Source of the DNA: an uncultured Mycoplasmatota bacterium
Lineage (GTDB): Bacteria; Bacillota_I; Bacilli_A; RF39; UBA660
DNA: 17,728 bases
NCBI GenBank assembly: GCA_900553435.1
Contig: USDC01000002.1
Span: forward strand, 1-17,728
Reading direction: 5' to 3'
Below the pieces are notes generated by a model. The model had not been told where the DNA came from, ran no database searches, and was given only the letters and a program-made list of their open reading frames with translations. Positions 8,080 through 15,977 of the stretch are shown in pieces (the stretch's first letter is position 1; every line of letters begins with the position of its first letter). The translations under genes were made by a program, and so were the position numbers.

Positions 8080-10047
8080 TTAAAAATTACACATTTTGTA
8101 CGTTTTATTTGCATCCCAAATTTCAATATTTAAACTAACAGCCTTATCATACTTACTTCCTGGTTCACTTCCTACCATAACAACATCTGTTTTCTTAGAA
8201 ACACTTGAAGAAGTAGTTCCACCTTTTTGTTCAATAAGTTTCTTTATTTCATCTCTAGTAGCAAAATCAAAAGTACCTGTTATTACAAAAGTCTTATTAA
8301 CAAAATTCTCATCCTCATTAACTAAAGTTTTAACATACTTCATTTTAAGACCTATTTTCTTTAGTTGTTCAATCATTTCTAAATTATCTTTATCTTTAAA
8401 ATAAGATATAATATTTTCTGCGAGTATAGGACCTATATCATTGATTTTTAACAATTCTTCTTCTGTTAAATTTTTAAAATCATCTATATTATTATATTTA
8501 TTAACTAAAATTTTAGCAGTCCTTTCTCCTATACCTGGTATTCCTAAAGCAAATAAAAACCTATCTAATGTTGCATTTTTACTCTCTTCAATAGAATTAA
8601 GTAAATTATTTACTTTTTTATTTGCAAAACCCTCAAGAGTTATTAATTCTTCTTTTTTATCTTTAAGTTTATATATATCTAAAAAACTTCTTATAAAACC
8701 AAAATTATAAAAGTCTTCAATAATTCTTTCTCCAAGACCCTCAATATTCATTGCATTCCTACTAACAAAATGAATAAGTTTTTCAATGTTTCTTGCAGGA
8801 CAATTTTCATTTGGACACATAAAATCAACATAATCTTCTTTTTTTATTAAAGTTGCATTACAAATAGGACAATTTGTAATCATCTTAAAATCTTTTACAT
8901 TTTCTCTTTTTTCTAAATCAACTTTTACAACTTCTGGGATTACATCACCTGCTTTTCTAATAAATACATAATCATTTATTTTAATATCCTTTTTGATTAT
9001 ATTCTCTTCATTATGAAGCGTAGCCCTCTTAACTGTTGAGCCAGCAAGTTTTACAGGGTCAAGTACAGCATTAGGTGTTATCATACCTGTTCTACCTACT
9101 GTAAAAATTATATCTTTAAGTTTTGTTTCAACCATCATTGCTGGAAACTTATATGCAGTAGCCCACTTAGGATATTTAGCTGTAAATCCAAGTTCATCTT
9201 GTTCACGAATATTATTAAGTTTAATTACTATTCCATCTATTTCATAAGGCAAGGTATCCCTTTTTGAAGTCCAATAACCTATATATTCCAATACTTCTTC
9301 TATATTCTTACACAGTTTAATATTCGGATTTACTTTAAATCCTAAATTTTTAATATAATCTAAAGCTTCATAGTGAGTTTCAAGGCCAGAATTTGGTAAA
9401 TGATACAAAAATGCATCTAACTTTCTTTCTCTTGCTATTCTCGAATCAAGTTGTCTAAGCGAACCAGCCGCAGCATTTCTTGGATTTTGAAATAAACTTA
9501 AACCCTCTTCTTTCCTTTTTTCATTTAAAGCATTAAAAACTTCTTTTTTCATATAAACTTCGCCACGAACATTGATATCTACATTACTTTTAAGACGAAG
9601 TGGAATACTATTTATAGTTTTAACATTATAGGTTACATCTTCACCTACAACACCATTACCTCGAGTTAAAGCACGCACTAAAACACCATCTTCATATTCT
9701 AATGATATTGCAAGACCATCTATTTTAAGTTCACAAACAAATTCCGCATCCTTAAATTCCTCACATATTTTTTCACAAAAACTTTTTACTTCTTCCTCAT
9801 TAAAAACATTACTTAAACTAAACATTGGAATTCTGTGTTCAACTTTATCAAACTTATCTACAACAAAACCACCAACTCTATCTGTCGGAGAATCAGGAAG
9901 TTTCCATTCTGGATGTTCTTTTTCAAGCATCATTAATTCTTGCATTAATCTATCATATTCCATATCAGTAACTGATGGATTATCAAGCGCATAATATTCA
10001 TAATTATATTTATTTAACAAAGCAACTAATTCTTTAACTCTATCCAT
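8080..10047 (-). CDS. ligA: NAD-dependent DNA ligase LigA
   Basis: Seals nicks in duplex DNA (Okazaki fragments, repair) using NAD+. Counted from the ATG at 10047 the protein is 655 aa, a typical LigA length. All domains are present in order: Ia (YNYEYYALDNPSVTDMEYD), the adenylation domain with CELKIDG (adenylated Lys about 108), the OB fold with GRTG, a zinc finger with Cys at about 393, 396, 411 and 416 (CPIC...CPNENC), helix-hairpin-helix repeats (LGIPGIGERTAKILV), and a C-terminal BRCT domain (about 582-646, TGTF... GSKYDKA). A GTG at 10059 would add four residues. I prefer the ATG because AGTGGTGA immediately before it makes a sensible ribosome site. No pcrA neighbour is present. It is separated from the Tad-like operon by a terminator. 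Confidence 0.97.
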   Translation of the reverse strand: MDRVKELVALLNKYNYEYYALDNPSVTDMEYDRLMQELMMLEKEHPEWKLPDSPTDRVGGFVVDKFDKVEHRIPMFSLSNVFNEEEVKSFCEKICEEFKDAEFVCELKIDGLAISLEYEDGVLVRALTRGNGVVGEDVTYNVKTINSIPLRLKSNVDINVRGEVYMKKEVFNALNEKRKEEGLSLFQNPRNAAAGSLRQLDSRIARERKLDAFLYHLPNSGLETHYEALDYIKNLGFKVNPNIKLCKNIEEVLEYIGYWTSKRDTLPYEIDGIVIKLNNIREQDELGFTAKYPKWATAYKFPAMMVETKLKDIIFTVGRTGMITPNAVLDPVKLAGSTVKRATLHNEENIIKKDIKINDYVFIRKAGDVIPEVVKVDLEKRENVKDFKMITNCPICNATLIKKEDYVDFMCPNENCPARNIEKLIHFVSRNAMNIEGLGERIIEDFYNFGFIRSFLDIYKLKDKKEELITLEGFANKKVNNLLNSIEESKNATLDRFLFALGIPGIGERTAKILVNKYNNIDDFKNLTEEELLKINDIGPILAENIISYFKDKDNLEMIEQLKKIGLKMKYVKTLVNEDENFVNKTFVITGTFDFATRDEIKKLIEQKGGTTSSSVSKKTDVVMVGSEPGSKYDKAVSLNIEIWDANKTYKMCNF

Positions 10048-10063
10048 TTTATTCACCACTATT

Positions 10064-10069
10064 ATTATA
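10064..10069 (-). promoter_or_regulatory. Possible -10 box of ligA
   Basis: A perfect TATAAT on the minus strand is preceded by an A-rich tract. The -35 region is poor (TTTTAA at 17 nt). A transcript start 7 nt downstream would fall inside the GTGGTGA ribosome site, an awkward geometry. This is a weak call, made because a terminator sits just upstream and ligA needs some promoter. Confidence 0.3.
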
Positions 10070-10093
10070 CTATTCTTTTATTTTTTTTAAAAG

Positions 10094-10116
10094 AAAAAAA
10101 GAAGCATATAGCTCCT
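10094..10116 (-). terminator. Rho-independent terminator of the Tad-like operon
   Basis: On the minus strand AGGAGC (10111-10116) pairs with GCTTCT (10100-10105), six pairs with one G-T, across a TATAT loop. A run of seven T follows. The 5' arm begins within the TAG stop of the TadC-like gene. Confidence 0.75.
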
Positions 10117-10900
10117 AAATTTGAAACATTTGTATTATTGCAAAAACAAGTATAATCATTATTCCAAAACCTGCAACTGTAAGCATTGCCATTGTTTTTT
10201 TCTCCATACGTTCTAGTCTTTCTTTGTATTTTGTTTCCCTTGCTTTTGCTTGTAAATTTGAAATTGTTCTTGAAAATACTAACAATTGAGCTTGTTTTCT
10301 TTCTTGTGAACCTAGTCCTAATCTATAAAGTAGTCTCATCATACGCATAGAATCTCTAACGGGATATTTTTTTGCAAAATCCATGTAAGGGTCTATTGTA
10401 GCATTCCCAGCATTAATCGCGGCAATTAACTCTCTTAGTCCATCTTTAAAAATTGGAGGTGCTGAATTAATAGACTTACCAATTGCAACTGGAACTGTAT
10501 AGTGTTGTATTAATATTTCCAAACTTTTTAAATAATATGGTAAAAGCAAATCAATATCATGCAAATGACGTCTATAATATGATTTTAAATTCATATAACT
10601 GCTTTTATATACAAAGAAAACTAACAATACTGCAACTATTAAATTTACAAATGTAAAATTTACTGATAGAAACACTGTAGCTATTAAAATAGTTATTATT
10701 GAAAGTTTAATACGCTTTTCAAACAACTTTTCAACATCTACTGTATCTCCATATTTACTTCTTACTAAAAACTCATAATCTAGTTCTTTAACTACACTAA
10801 AAAACTTATTATTATCTTTTAAAAATTGATTTCCACTAATTTTGCCTGTATAACTAAGTACAAAAAACAAAAGTAAACCTGCTATTATAATCTCAATCAT
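10115..10900 (-). CDS. TadC-like type II secretion F-domain platform protein
   Basis: A 261-aa inner-membrane protein that with its partner (next gene upstream) would form the GspF/PilC-like platform on which the ATPase acts to extrude pilus or pseudopilus subunits. Membrane segments lie at about 2-17, 65-80, 83-98 and 239-258. Between them is the helical cytoplasmic T2SSF region (about 110-235; LLLPYYLKSLEILIQH, MRMMRLLYRLGLGS). The arrangement of an N-terminal helix, a hairpin, a cytoplasmic domain and a last C-terminal helix is that of TadB/TadC proteins. Its ATG overlaps the TAA of the TadB-like gene (TAATG), and its GGAGGAGA ribosome site lies inside that gene, indicating translational coupling. 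Whether it is strictly the TadC rather than a second TadB copy is inferred from gene order. Confidence 0.85.
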   Translation of the reverse strand: MIEIIIAGLLLFFVLSYTGKISGNQFLKDNNKFFSVVKELDYEFLVRSKYGDTVDVEKLFEKRIKLSIITILIATVFLSVNFTFVNLIVAVLLVFFVYKSSYMNLKSYYRRHLHDIDLLLPYYLKSLEILIQHYTVPVAIGKSINSAPPIFKDGLRELIAAINAGNATIDPYMDFAKKYPVRDSMRMMRLLYRLGLGSQERKQAQLLVFSRTISNLQAKARETKYKERLERMEKKTMAMLTVAGFGIMIILVFAIIQMFQI

Positions 10901-11793
10901 TATTCTCCTCCTACATCTTCATTATAATATCTTTCTCCGTTTAGTAAGAAGAGTGCATTTATAAGTACAATTGTATGAAGCAGTATCACAATAAACCATT
11001 GTTCTAATAACTCTATATACGAATCTCTTCCAAGCATTATTTGTACTAACATTACAAGCAAATATAAAGCTAAACCAAAAGTTACAAACCTTTTATGAAA
11101 GTTTTGTCTATCAAGTCTATCTCTATAAACACTTTCAACTAATTGGTCAATATCCATAAGCATATTTTCTAGTGATTCTGAAGAGTCTTGCGAACCTTCG
11201 TTAGTTATTTGTAAAAACAATTGATGCATATTCCTTACAATATGATAATCATACTTCGCATTAAAAAACTCAATTGACTCCTCAATAGTTCCGTTTTGAT
11301 AAGACATATCTATCATTGTTTTTACATCTGTAAGTACTGGGTCTTCCAAAACACCAGAATCCCTTACACCCTCTAAACTTTTAACAAAACTTTGAGTTGT
11401 ATTAAACTCCATAATAACATTTGTTGTATAAATTTGTATTTGTTCAAAAATAAATTCACTATAAACTCTATTACATCTTAAATAAGTAAGATACGGGATA
11501 AAAAGGATTGCAACACCAGCATAAATGATTACAATTATAAAATTATAAAAGTATAAATAAGCAATACCACCAGCAATAATTCCAAAAATAAATATTTGTG
11601 AAACATATTGCCTTACAGTATATTCTTGACCTAATTCTTTTGCTTTTTTTCTAACAGCTTTAAAAGAATATTTTTTATATTTATTTGTTGCTTCTCCAGA
11701 ATTTTCGCTTATGTATTTACGTATATCACCATTACTTTTTCTGTAAACAATCATAAACAAAAGAACTAGAGCAATTACAATCATTTCAATCAT
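10900..11793 (-). CDS. TadB-like type II secretion F-domain platform protein
   Basis: 297 aa, predicted inner-membrane platform subunit of a Tad-type machine. Membrane segments occur at about 3-17, 65-82, 84-104, 236-253 and 266-284. The cytoplasmic F-domain (about 106-235) contains the helical block LEGVRDSGVLEDPVLTDVKTM and NMHQLFLQITNEGS, comparable to the TadB helical bundle (amphipathic, acidic). The ribosome site GAGAGGG is about 5-8 nt upstream of the chosen ATG. It lies 28 nt after the ATPase gene and is coupled by a one-base stop/start overlap to the TadC-like gene. Two consecutive half-size F-domain proteins after a CpaF ATPase is the canonical tad order. The extracellular C-terminal loop is minimal. 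Confidence 0.85.
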   Translation of the reverse strand: MIEMIVIALVLLFMIVYRKSNGDIRKYISENSGEATNKYKKYSFKAVRKKAKELGQEYTVRQYVSQIFIFGIIAGGIAYLYFYNFIIVIIYAGVAILFIPYLTYLRCNRVYSEFIFEQIQIYTTNVIMEFNTTQSFVKSLEGVRDSGVLEDPVLTDVKTMIDMSYQNGTIEESIEFFNAKYDYHIVRNMHQLFLQITNEGSQDSSESLENMLMDIDQLVESVYRDRLDRQNFHKRFVTFGLALYLLVMLVQIMLGRDSYIELLEQWFIVILLHTIVLINALFLLNGERYYNEDVGGE

Positions 11794-11821
11794 TTTTACC
11801 CTCTCTTTTTCTAAACTTTTA

Positions 11822-12925
11822 TTACAAAGTTAATGTTTCAATGTCAGTAGGTTGATTAATAGTTAAATTTTCATTAACAAAAATATTATCTGGTAAATCT
11901 ATTCCTTGTTCAGATAAATAATTTAACAAATATTTACTAGGGTTATTATAAGTTTCTCTACCTCTTGTATCCTTTGTGTAAAGCACCCTAGACCTTGCAT
12001 TATTATCTTCATCTACATAAAACTCTACAACCTCAGTAATTTCTCTTTGATATCTCTTATATCTTGCAGAGTTATACCCTTTTAAGTGAACACCAATTTG
12101 AATATATCTATGTATACTTTCTAGAAACTGTTCTATATCTAAGTTTGTTTCCAAAAGTGAATACATACGAAGCGGAATATTTCTTGCTCTATCTGAGTGA
12201 ATTGTAGATAAAATATTATGACCTGAAGATATACTGTTTCTTACCGCAGTAACAGCCTCAGCACTACGAACTTCACTAAGTAAAATCCATCTTGGATTTT
12301 GTCTCATACATGTTATTAACACATCTGAATAAGAAGCGATATTATTTGTTTTCATAGCTATTATGTCTCTATGAGGAAAAATTTTATCTAAGTGTAGTTC
12401 CAAAGTATCTTCTATAGTTATAATTTTTTCATTTTCTTTAGTATGGCTAGCTAAATACTTTACAAGTTCAGTCTTACCACTACCAGTTTCCCCACTAACC
12501 ATAATATTACAGTGTCCCTCAACACACTTAAACAGAAAATCATGTACTTTTAAAGATACATAATTTTCTCTTAATAATTTTTCCTTATTTAATCTGATTT
12601 TTGATGGTGTTTTACGAATAGAACACGCAATCCCATTAGTTGCGATTGATTGATGAACAAAGTTCAAACGCAACTCTGTACTTTCAGCATCCAAGAAAGG
12701 TTTTGCCATATTAAATGTCTCACCTCTAACATTTGAACATTGAAACGCAATCTTTTCAATTAACGCATCATTAATCTCAGGCACATTTACTTGGTATACA
12801 CCTTTTGTTAATGATGTAACCCAAACTTGTCCTCCATTACTGTAAGATAAGTCTGTTAAATCATCATTATCTAAGAATGCTTGAATGGGGCCAAAATCAA
12901 CTTGTGAAAAAATAGAATCATTCAT
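11822..12925 (-). CDS. CpaF/TadA-type secretion ATPase
   Basis: A hexameric cytoplasmic ATPase of the type II/IV secretion superfamily that would power pilus or pseudopilus assembly. 367 aa. The N-terminal domain (about 10-105) includes the family's early strand pattern (DLTDLSYSNGGQVWVTS). The RecA-like core has Walker A GETGSGKT at 145-152 (K151), an Asp box IITIEDTLELHL (E172/D173), a Walker B-like ILLSEVR at 214-220 (E218), and a His box with H236 and H243 in SGHNILSTIHSD. The usual GEVRGxEA of CpaF reads SEVRSAEA here, a mild divergence that keeps the Glu and Arg. The C-terminal ~85 residues after about 280 are basic and then Thr/Asn-rich. The ribosome site GGGGAA precedes the ATG. It is the second gene of the Tad-like operon. 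Confidence 0.92.
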   Translation of the reverse strand: MNDSIFSQVDFGPIQAFLDNDDLTDLSYSNGGQVWVTSLTKGVYQVNVPEINDALIEKIAFQCSNVRGETFNMAKPFLDAESTELRLNFVHQSIATNGIACSIRKTPSKIRLNKEKLLRENYVSLKVHDFLFKCVEGHCNIMVSGETGSGKTELVKYLASHTKENEKIITIEDTLELHLDKIFPHRDIIAMKTNNIASYSDVLITCMRQNPRWILLSEVRSAEAVTAVRNSISSGHNILSTIHSDRARNIPLRMYSLLETNLDIEQFLESIHRYIQIGVHLKGYNSARYKRYQREITEVVEFYVDEDNNARSRVLYTKDTRGRETYNNPSKYLLNYLSEQGIDLPDNIFVNENLTINQPTDIETLTL

Positions 12926-12954
12926 AGCTATTCCCCTTCTTATTCTATAATTAA

Positions 12955-13794
12955 TTAATCTTCTGCTTCTTCTTCATTTGCTTTATCATCATCATTTCCA
13001 GAGTTAGACAACGCTGGTAACTTTTCATCAGGTATTGTAACTGTTTGTGATAATATGAAGTTTTCAATATATTTACTACTTACTACAGTTTCACTAGGAT
13101 TTTTAGTATATTCAGCATTTCTTGGAACAGGAATTATTTCAGTTCCAGAAATGTATAATGCTTTTCTAAGTAACAAATGCATTTCTTCTGGCACAGCAAA
13201 CAATAAATATGCAGGAGTTCTTGTCTCAGCTGTATTTTCAAACACGTGTTGACCAGCTGAATCTCTAACATCAAGAACTTCTATACTCTCAATTAACTTA
13301 CCTAAAAGTAGTCTTCCATCAGATGAGGCTGACTTAAAATATAAATCAATATAGTTACCAGGATAAATTGAATTACCATAAGTCGAATCATTATTAACTG
13401 GTAAACTAACTACAGTATATCCATCAGGTATATCACTAAATGCTGAGTCTGGCATATCTTCAAAATTAACCAATGTAGAGCTATAAAATAAACTTCCCTC
13501 TGGTATTACTGTGTTGTAGTTAGCATATTTCCCTTCAATTTGGTCAATACTTCTAACTGTATTATCCTGCAGCATACTCGCAGGTACATCCATGTATCCA
13601 ATCATTTCTGCTGTTATCCTTGTTCTTGGTTGTATATCTTGAGTAGCATATGGAACTCTAACTGGATTAGTTTGACTTTTTATTCTCCATGAATATCCAA
13701 TCCAAATAACTGCTACTATAAGTATCACACATATTATAGTTACAGTATTTTTATTTTTAATAAATCTTTTAAATGCAACTCCAAAATTTCCCAT
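12955..13794 (-). CDS. SAF-domain CpaB/RcpC-like pilus assembly protein
   Basis: 279 aa, first gene of the Tad-like operon. CpaB/RcpC proteins act outside the membrane in Tad pilus biogenesis. In diderms they contact the secretin; in monoderms the SAF domains are thought to bind the wall. One membrane segment (17-35) follows a basic start. A SAF domain spans about 46-108 (VPYATQDIQPRTRITAEMIG, YNTVIPEGSLFYSSTL). It is followed by the RcpC-type region (about 120-225) with the diagnostic TVVSLPVNN and IYPGNYIDLYF. The last 20 residues are a strongly acidic tail (DDDKANEEEAED). The AGGAGA ribosome site and the promoter at 13821-13849 support the start. Confidence 0.88.
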   Translation of the reverse strand: MGNFGVAFKRFIKNKNTVTIICVILIVAVIWIGYSWRIKSQTNPVRVPYATQDIQPRTRITAEMIGYMDVPASMLQDNTVRSIDQIEGKYANYNTVIPEGSLFYSSTLVNFEDMPDSAFSDIPDGYTVVSLPVNNDSTYGNSIYPGNYIDLYFKSASSDGRLLLGKLIESIEVLDVRDSAGQHVFENTAETRTPAYLLFAVPEEMHLLLRKALYISGTEIIPVPRNAEYTKNPSETVVSSKYIENFILSQTVTIPDEKLPALSNSGNDDDKANEEEAED

Positions 13795-13820
13795 AATTAT
13801 TCTCCTATCTACTATAAAAC

Positions 13821-13849
13821 ATTATATAAAAAATCAAATTTAAAATCAA
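13821..13849 (-). promoter_or_regulatory. Sigma-A type promoter of the Tad-like operon
   Basis: On the minus strand TTGATT (13844-13849), a 17-nt spacer and TATAAT (13821-13826). The predicted start near 13814 leaves a leader of about 20 nt with the AGGAGA ribosome site (13801-13806). The -35 box lies in the loop of the inverted repeat at 13832-13869. Confidence 0.75.
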
Positions 13850-13869
13850 CACATACAATAAATTTGATT
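13832..13869 (-). terminator. 10-bp inverted repeat overlapping the Tad-like promoter; weak terminator or operator
   Basis: AATCAAATTT (13832-13841) and its perfect reverse complement AAATTTGATT (13860-13869) are separated by 18 nt. On the minus strand the second arm runs into TTTT, which would suit termination of the gene ending at 13868. The stem is almost all A-T, and one arm sits between the -35 and -10 boxes of the next operon, so a regulator-binding site is equally possible. Confidence 0.4.
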
Positions 13870-14488
13870 ATAATTTTTTCAATTTAAGAGTTTTAACTAC
13901 AAAAATTATAATAATTATCAAAATCACAAATGATATAGATAACAAAATAATATTTTCTTTAGTTAAAAATTCTTCTAAAATACTCTCGCTATCTAAAGAA
14001 TTTTCACTCATTTCTTTATCAACTATATATTCTGCTAAGGCAGTATTAAACTCTTCATCTGTTATTTCTTTTGACAAAAACTCTCTACAATAATTAAAAT
14101 CTGGATAATCCTTACAATCAGTACTTTCATAATAAACATTATAAATCGGTAACTCTAAATCAATATCTCTCACATGAAAATCTGGACACTTAGAGGAAAC
14201 TGAACCAAATACACTAATTCTGTTCTCATCTCTATTAATATTTCGTAAAATCACTTGATTATTAGTTCCTAAAAAATCTTTTTCTTTATATGTTATTTTT
14301 AACTCTGGAACAACATTATATAGCTTAACATCAAAAAAATAAATATCATCTTTATAATCATAAGTATAATCAATATGTTTAGATAGCTCTATAAGTTCAC
14401 TTTGGTCATTATAATCACACGCTGCTTTTACACTTAAAGGAGTAAAAACAAAAGCACAAAACATAAAAAATAAAAGAACCTTTTTCAT
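13868..14488 (-). CDS. Secreted, C-terminally membrane-anchored Cys-containing protein of unknown function
   Basis: 206 aa, no family recognised. A clear Sec signal peptide (1-23: basic start, LLFFMFCAFVFTPLSV core, cleavage near VKA-A) is followed by an extracellular domain beginning CDYND. Cysteines at about 24, 101, 125 and 134 could form two disulfides. A C-terminal membrane segment (180-198) ends in a basic tail (KTLKLKKL), giving a type I membrane topology. The middle is strand-rich (IYFFDVKLYNV, LKITYKEK, ISVFGSV). It has its own promoter and sits just upstream of the Tad-like operon and just downstream of a thioredoxin-fold membrane protein. A surface or pilus-associated role is inferred from this position only. 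Confidence 0.8.
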   Translation of the reverse strand: MKKVLLFFMFCAFVFTPLSVKAACDYNDQSELIELSKHIDYTYDYKDDIYFFDVKLYNVVPELKITYKEKDFLGTNNQVILRNINRDENRISVFGSVSSKCPDFHVRDIDLELPIYNVYYESTDCKDYPDFNYCREFLSKEITDEEFNTALAEYIVDKEMSENSLDSESILEEFLTKENIILLSISFVILIIIIIFVVKTLKLKKL

Positions 14489-14515
14489 AGCTTAACCCCT
14501 TTCTATGATATTAAA

Positions 14516-14524
14516 AGTATACCA
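14516..14524 (-). promoter_or_regulatory. Extended -10 promoter of the secreted Cys-containing protein gene
   Basis: Minus strand TGG-TATACT (14516-14524) is a TGn extended -10. The -35 region 17 nt upstream is only T-rich. The predicted start near 14509 leaves a short leader with the AAGGGG ribosome site (14496-14502). Confidence 0.6.
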
Positions 14525-14538
14525 TATTTTATTTAATT

Positions 14539-14565
14539 AAAAAAGAGGATTAATATTCATCCCCT
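14539..14565 (-). terminator. Rho-independent terminator of the thioredoxin-fold protein gene
   Basis: On the minus strand AGGGGAT (14559-14565) pairs with ATCCTCT (14544-14550), seven pairs with one G-T. An 8-nt loop containing the stop codon separates the arms, and a T run follows. Confidence 0.75.
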
Positions 14566-15068
14566 AAATCATTATCTTTTACCATATCCATAAAATCTTC
14601 TGTAAGTTTATTTTTATCACTTACATTAACAACATCTTCTGCTTTTCCATCTTTTATATATATAAACATTGGTGCCTCATCCATATCAGTTTTATCTATA
14701 TCAAATTTTTCTTGTAATACACTTAAATAATCTTTATCATCTGTAACATTTAAATAAATTACATAAGGAGTCAACTCTTTTTTTTGTATTTCACTTAGAA
14801 GTTCTTTCTCTTCATTAAAAAGTTTTTGGTCATTAGTATAACCCACATACAAGATAACCTTATTTATCTCCATAAAAGGTTCTTTTAACTCATTTATGTT
14901 AATTTCATTAATATAACCACTAAGTGGACTTGTACTATATGCATTAGCTTTATAAGTCTTTATCCAAGCATTAACATAAATTGTAAGTAAAATCGTTATA
15001 ATACATATTATACCTAATATAAAATAATTTTTTATAGGAATTGTCCTTTTTTCTTCAATTTTTTTCAT
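14550..15068 (-). CDS. Membrane-anchored thioredoxin-fold protein without CxxC
   Basis: 172 aa from the ATG at 15068. An in-frame ATG at 15095 would add nine residues, but GGAGGA lies ideally 5 nt before the later ATG, which I use. One membrane segment (about 17-36) follows a charged start and anchors an extracellular domain. That domain reads like a thioredoxin fold: KVILYVGYTND (first strand and active-site loop), LTPYVIYLNV, then APMFIYIKDGKAEDVV with the cis-Pro region. The active-site CxxC is replaced by YTND and no cysteine remains in the mature domain, so disulfide chemistry is ruled out. It resembles the thioredoxin-like accessory proteins found with bacteriocin or secretion systems in Firmicutes. 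A terminator follows it. Confidence 0.82.
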   Translation of the reverse strand: MKKIEEKRTIPIKNYFILGIICIITILLTIYVNAWIKTYKANAYSTSPLSGYINEININELKEPFMEINKVILYVGYTNDQKLFNEEKELLSEIQKKELTPYVIYLNVTDDKDYLSVLQEKFDIDKTDMDEAPMFIYIKDGKAEDVVNVSDKNKLTEDFMDMVKDNDLGDEY

Positions 15069-15100
15069 ATGTATCCTCCTATTACATTCTAACATATACC

Positions 15101-15977
15101 CTATTTTTTTTCTAGCTTTTCTTTGTAAATATTTATGTTTCTCTCAAAAACATTTCTCCCCCTCCAAGAACAAGAAGAATCTTTATATTTCTCATTCCAT
15201 TCTTTATTAGAAAGATGTTTATAATCTTTTACTTTAATAAATTCTATTCCAGTAGGTAAAAAATTAGTTGTTTTTTCTACATTTTTATTATGAGGACATA
15301 CATTAGAACAAATATCACACCCATATATACAGTTATTAAACTCTTCTTTTTCTTCTTCTGTTAAATTCTTTTTTTGAGTCAAATAACTTAAACACTTACC
15401 AACATCTAAAACTTCCTTACCAAGAGCATTAGTAGGACAAGCGTTAATACATTTATTACATGATAAACATGTTTTTTTAACTTCCTTATCATATACAAAT
15501 AAAGCATCTGTAAATAATAAACCAATAAAAAAATTGGTGCCTAATAAGCAAATGATTTTTTCCATAAAAACCTAAACCCGCTTTATAAGCAATATACCTC
15601 TCATCCAGTTCATTATTATCTACGAAAATCTTACTTTTGTATCCATGTTTTCTCAAATAATCACTTATTACTCCTAACTTCTTTCTTAACACTGTGTGAT
15701 AGTCAGTCCCCCAAGAAGAAGACGACAAAAATACCTCTTCTGAAGAAATATTTTTAGATAATTGATATTGCATTCCTAGAACAATAATTGAATTATATTC
15801 AGGAAAATAATCCTTTAACTTAAACTTCACATCATCCTCATCCCTAAAAGGAGTTTTTATACCTAATTGTTTTTGAATTTCATATTTTTTTTCTAACTCA
15901 GGATAATTTTCTACTTTAGTAAATTTTACTATTTCACCTTTATCAAAAAGTTTTATTATTTCTTCTTTCATAGACAT
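15101..15977 (-). pseudogene. queG: Epoxyqueuosine reductase queG, interrupted by a frameshift near 15542
   Basis: QueG reduces epoxyqueuosine to queuosine in tRNA wobble position 34, using cobalamin and two 4Fe-4S clusters. The N-terminal half (15977 to about 15543) has the family sequence up to YKAGLGFYGKNHLLI. The rest (about 15541 to 15101) is in another frame and resumes with GTNFFIGLLFTDA. Both clusters are complete there: CLSCNKCINACP and CIYGCDICSNVCP. CLSYLTQ and the C-terminal SWRGRNVFERN also follow. Family members have about four residues between the LLI-like and GS-like segments. Here essentially none remain, which fits a small deletion (about 11 nt) rather than a single-base error. 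No HEAT-like C-terminal extension is present. The start overlaps the end of the sirtuin gene; ATG 15977 has AGGAGA at good distance, and an alternative ATG at 15971 makes an ATGA overlap. Sequencing error cannot be excluded. Confidence 0.85.

Noticed and set aside
8096..8710. Two plus-strand open frames within ligA
   Set aside because: Antisense shadows of conserved BRCT and helix-hairpin-helix coding sequence.
13055..13252. Plus-strand 65-aa open frame inside the SAF-protein gene
   Set aside because: Antisense to the conserved RcpC region with no supporting signals.
15086..15094. Extended -10 (TGT-TAGAAT) before the thioredoxin-fold gene
   Set aside because: The transcript would begin at the edge of the GGAGGA ribosome site and no -35 is visible; too weak to list as a feature.
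15539..15548. Programmed +1 frameshift in queG at ATT AGG C
   Set aside because: It looks a little like known CTT-AGG-C shift sites, but the P-site codon differs and family-conserved residues are missing at the junction, which a programmed shift would not explain.
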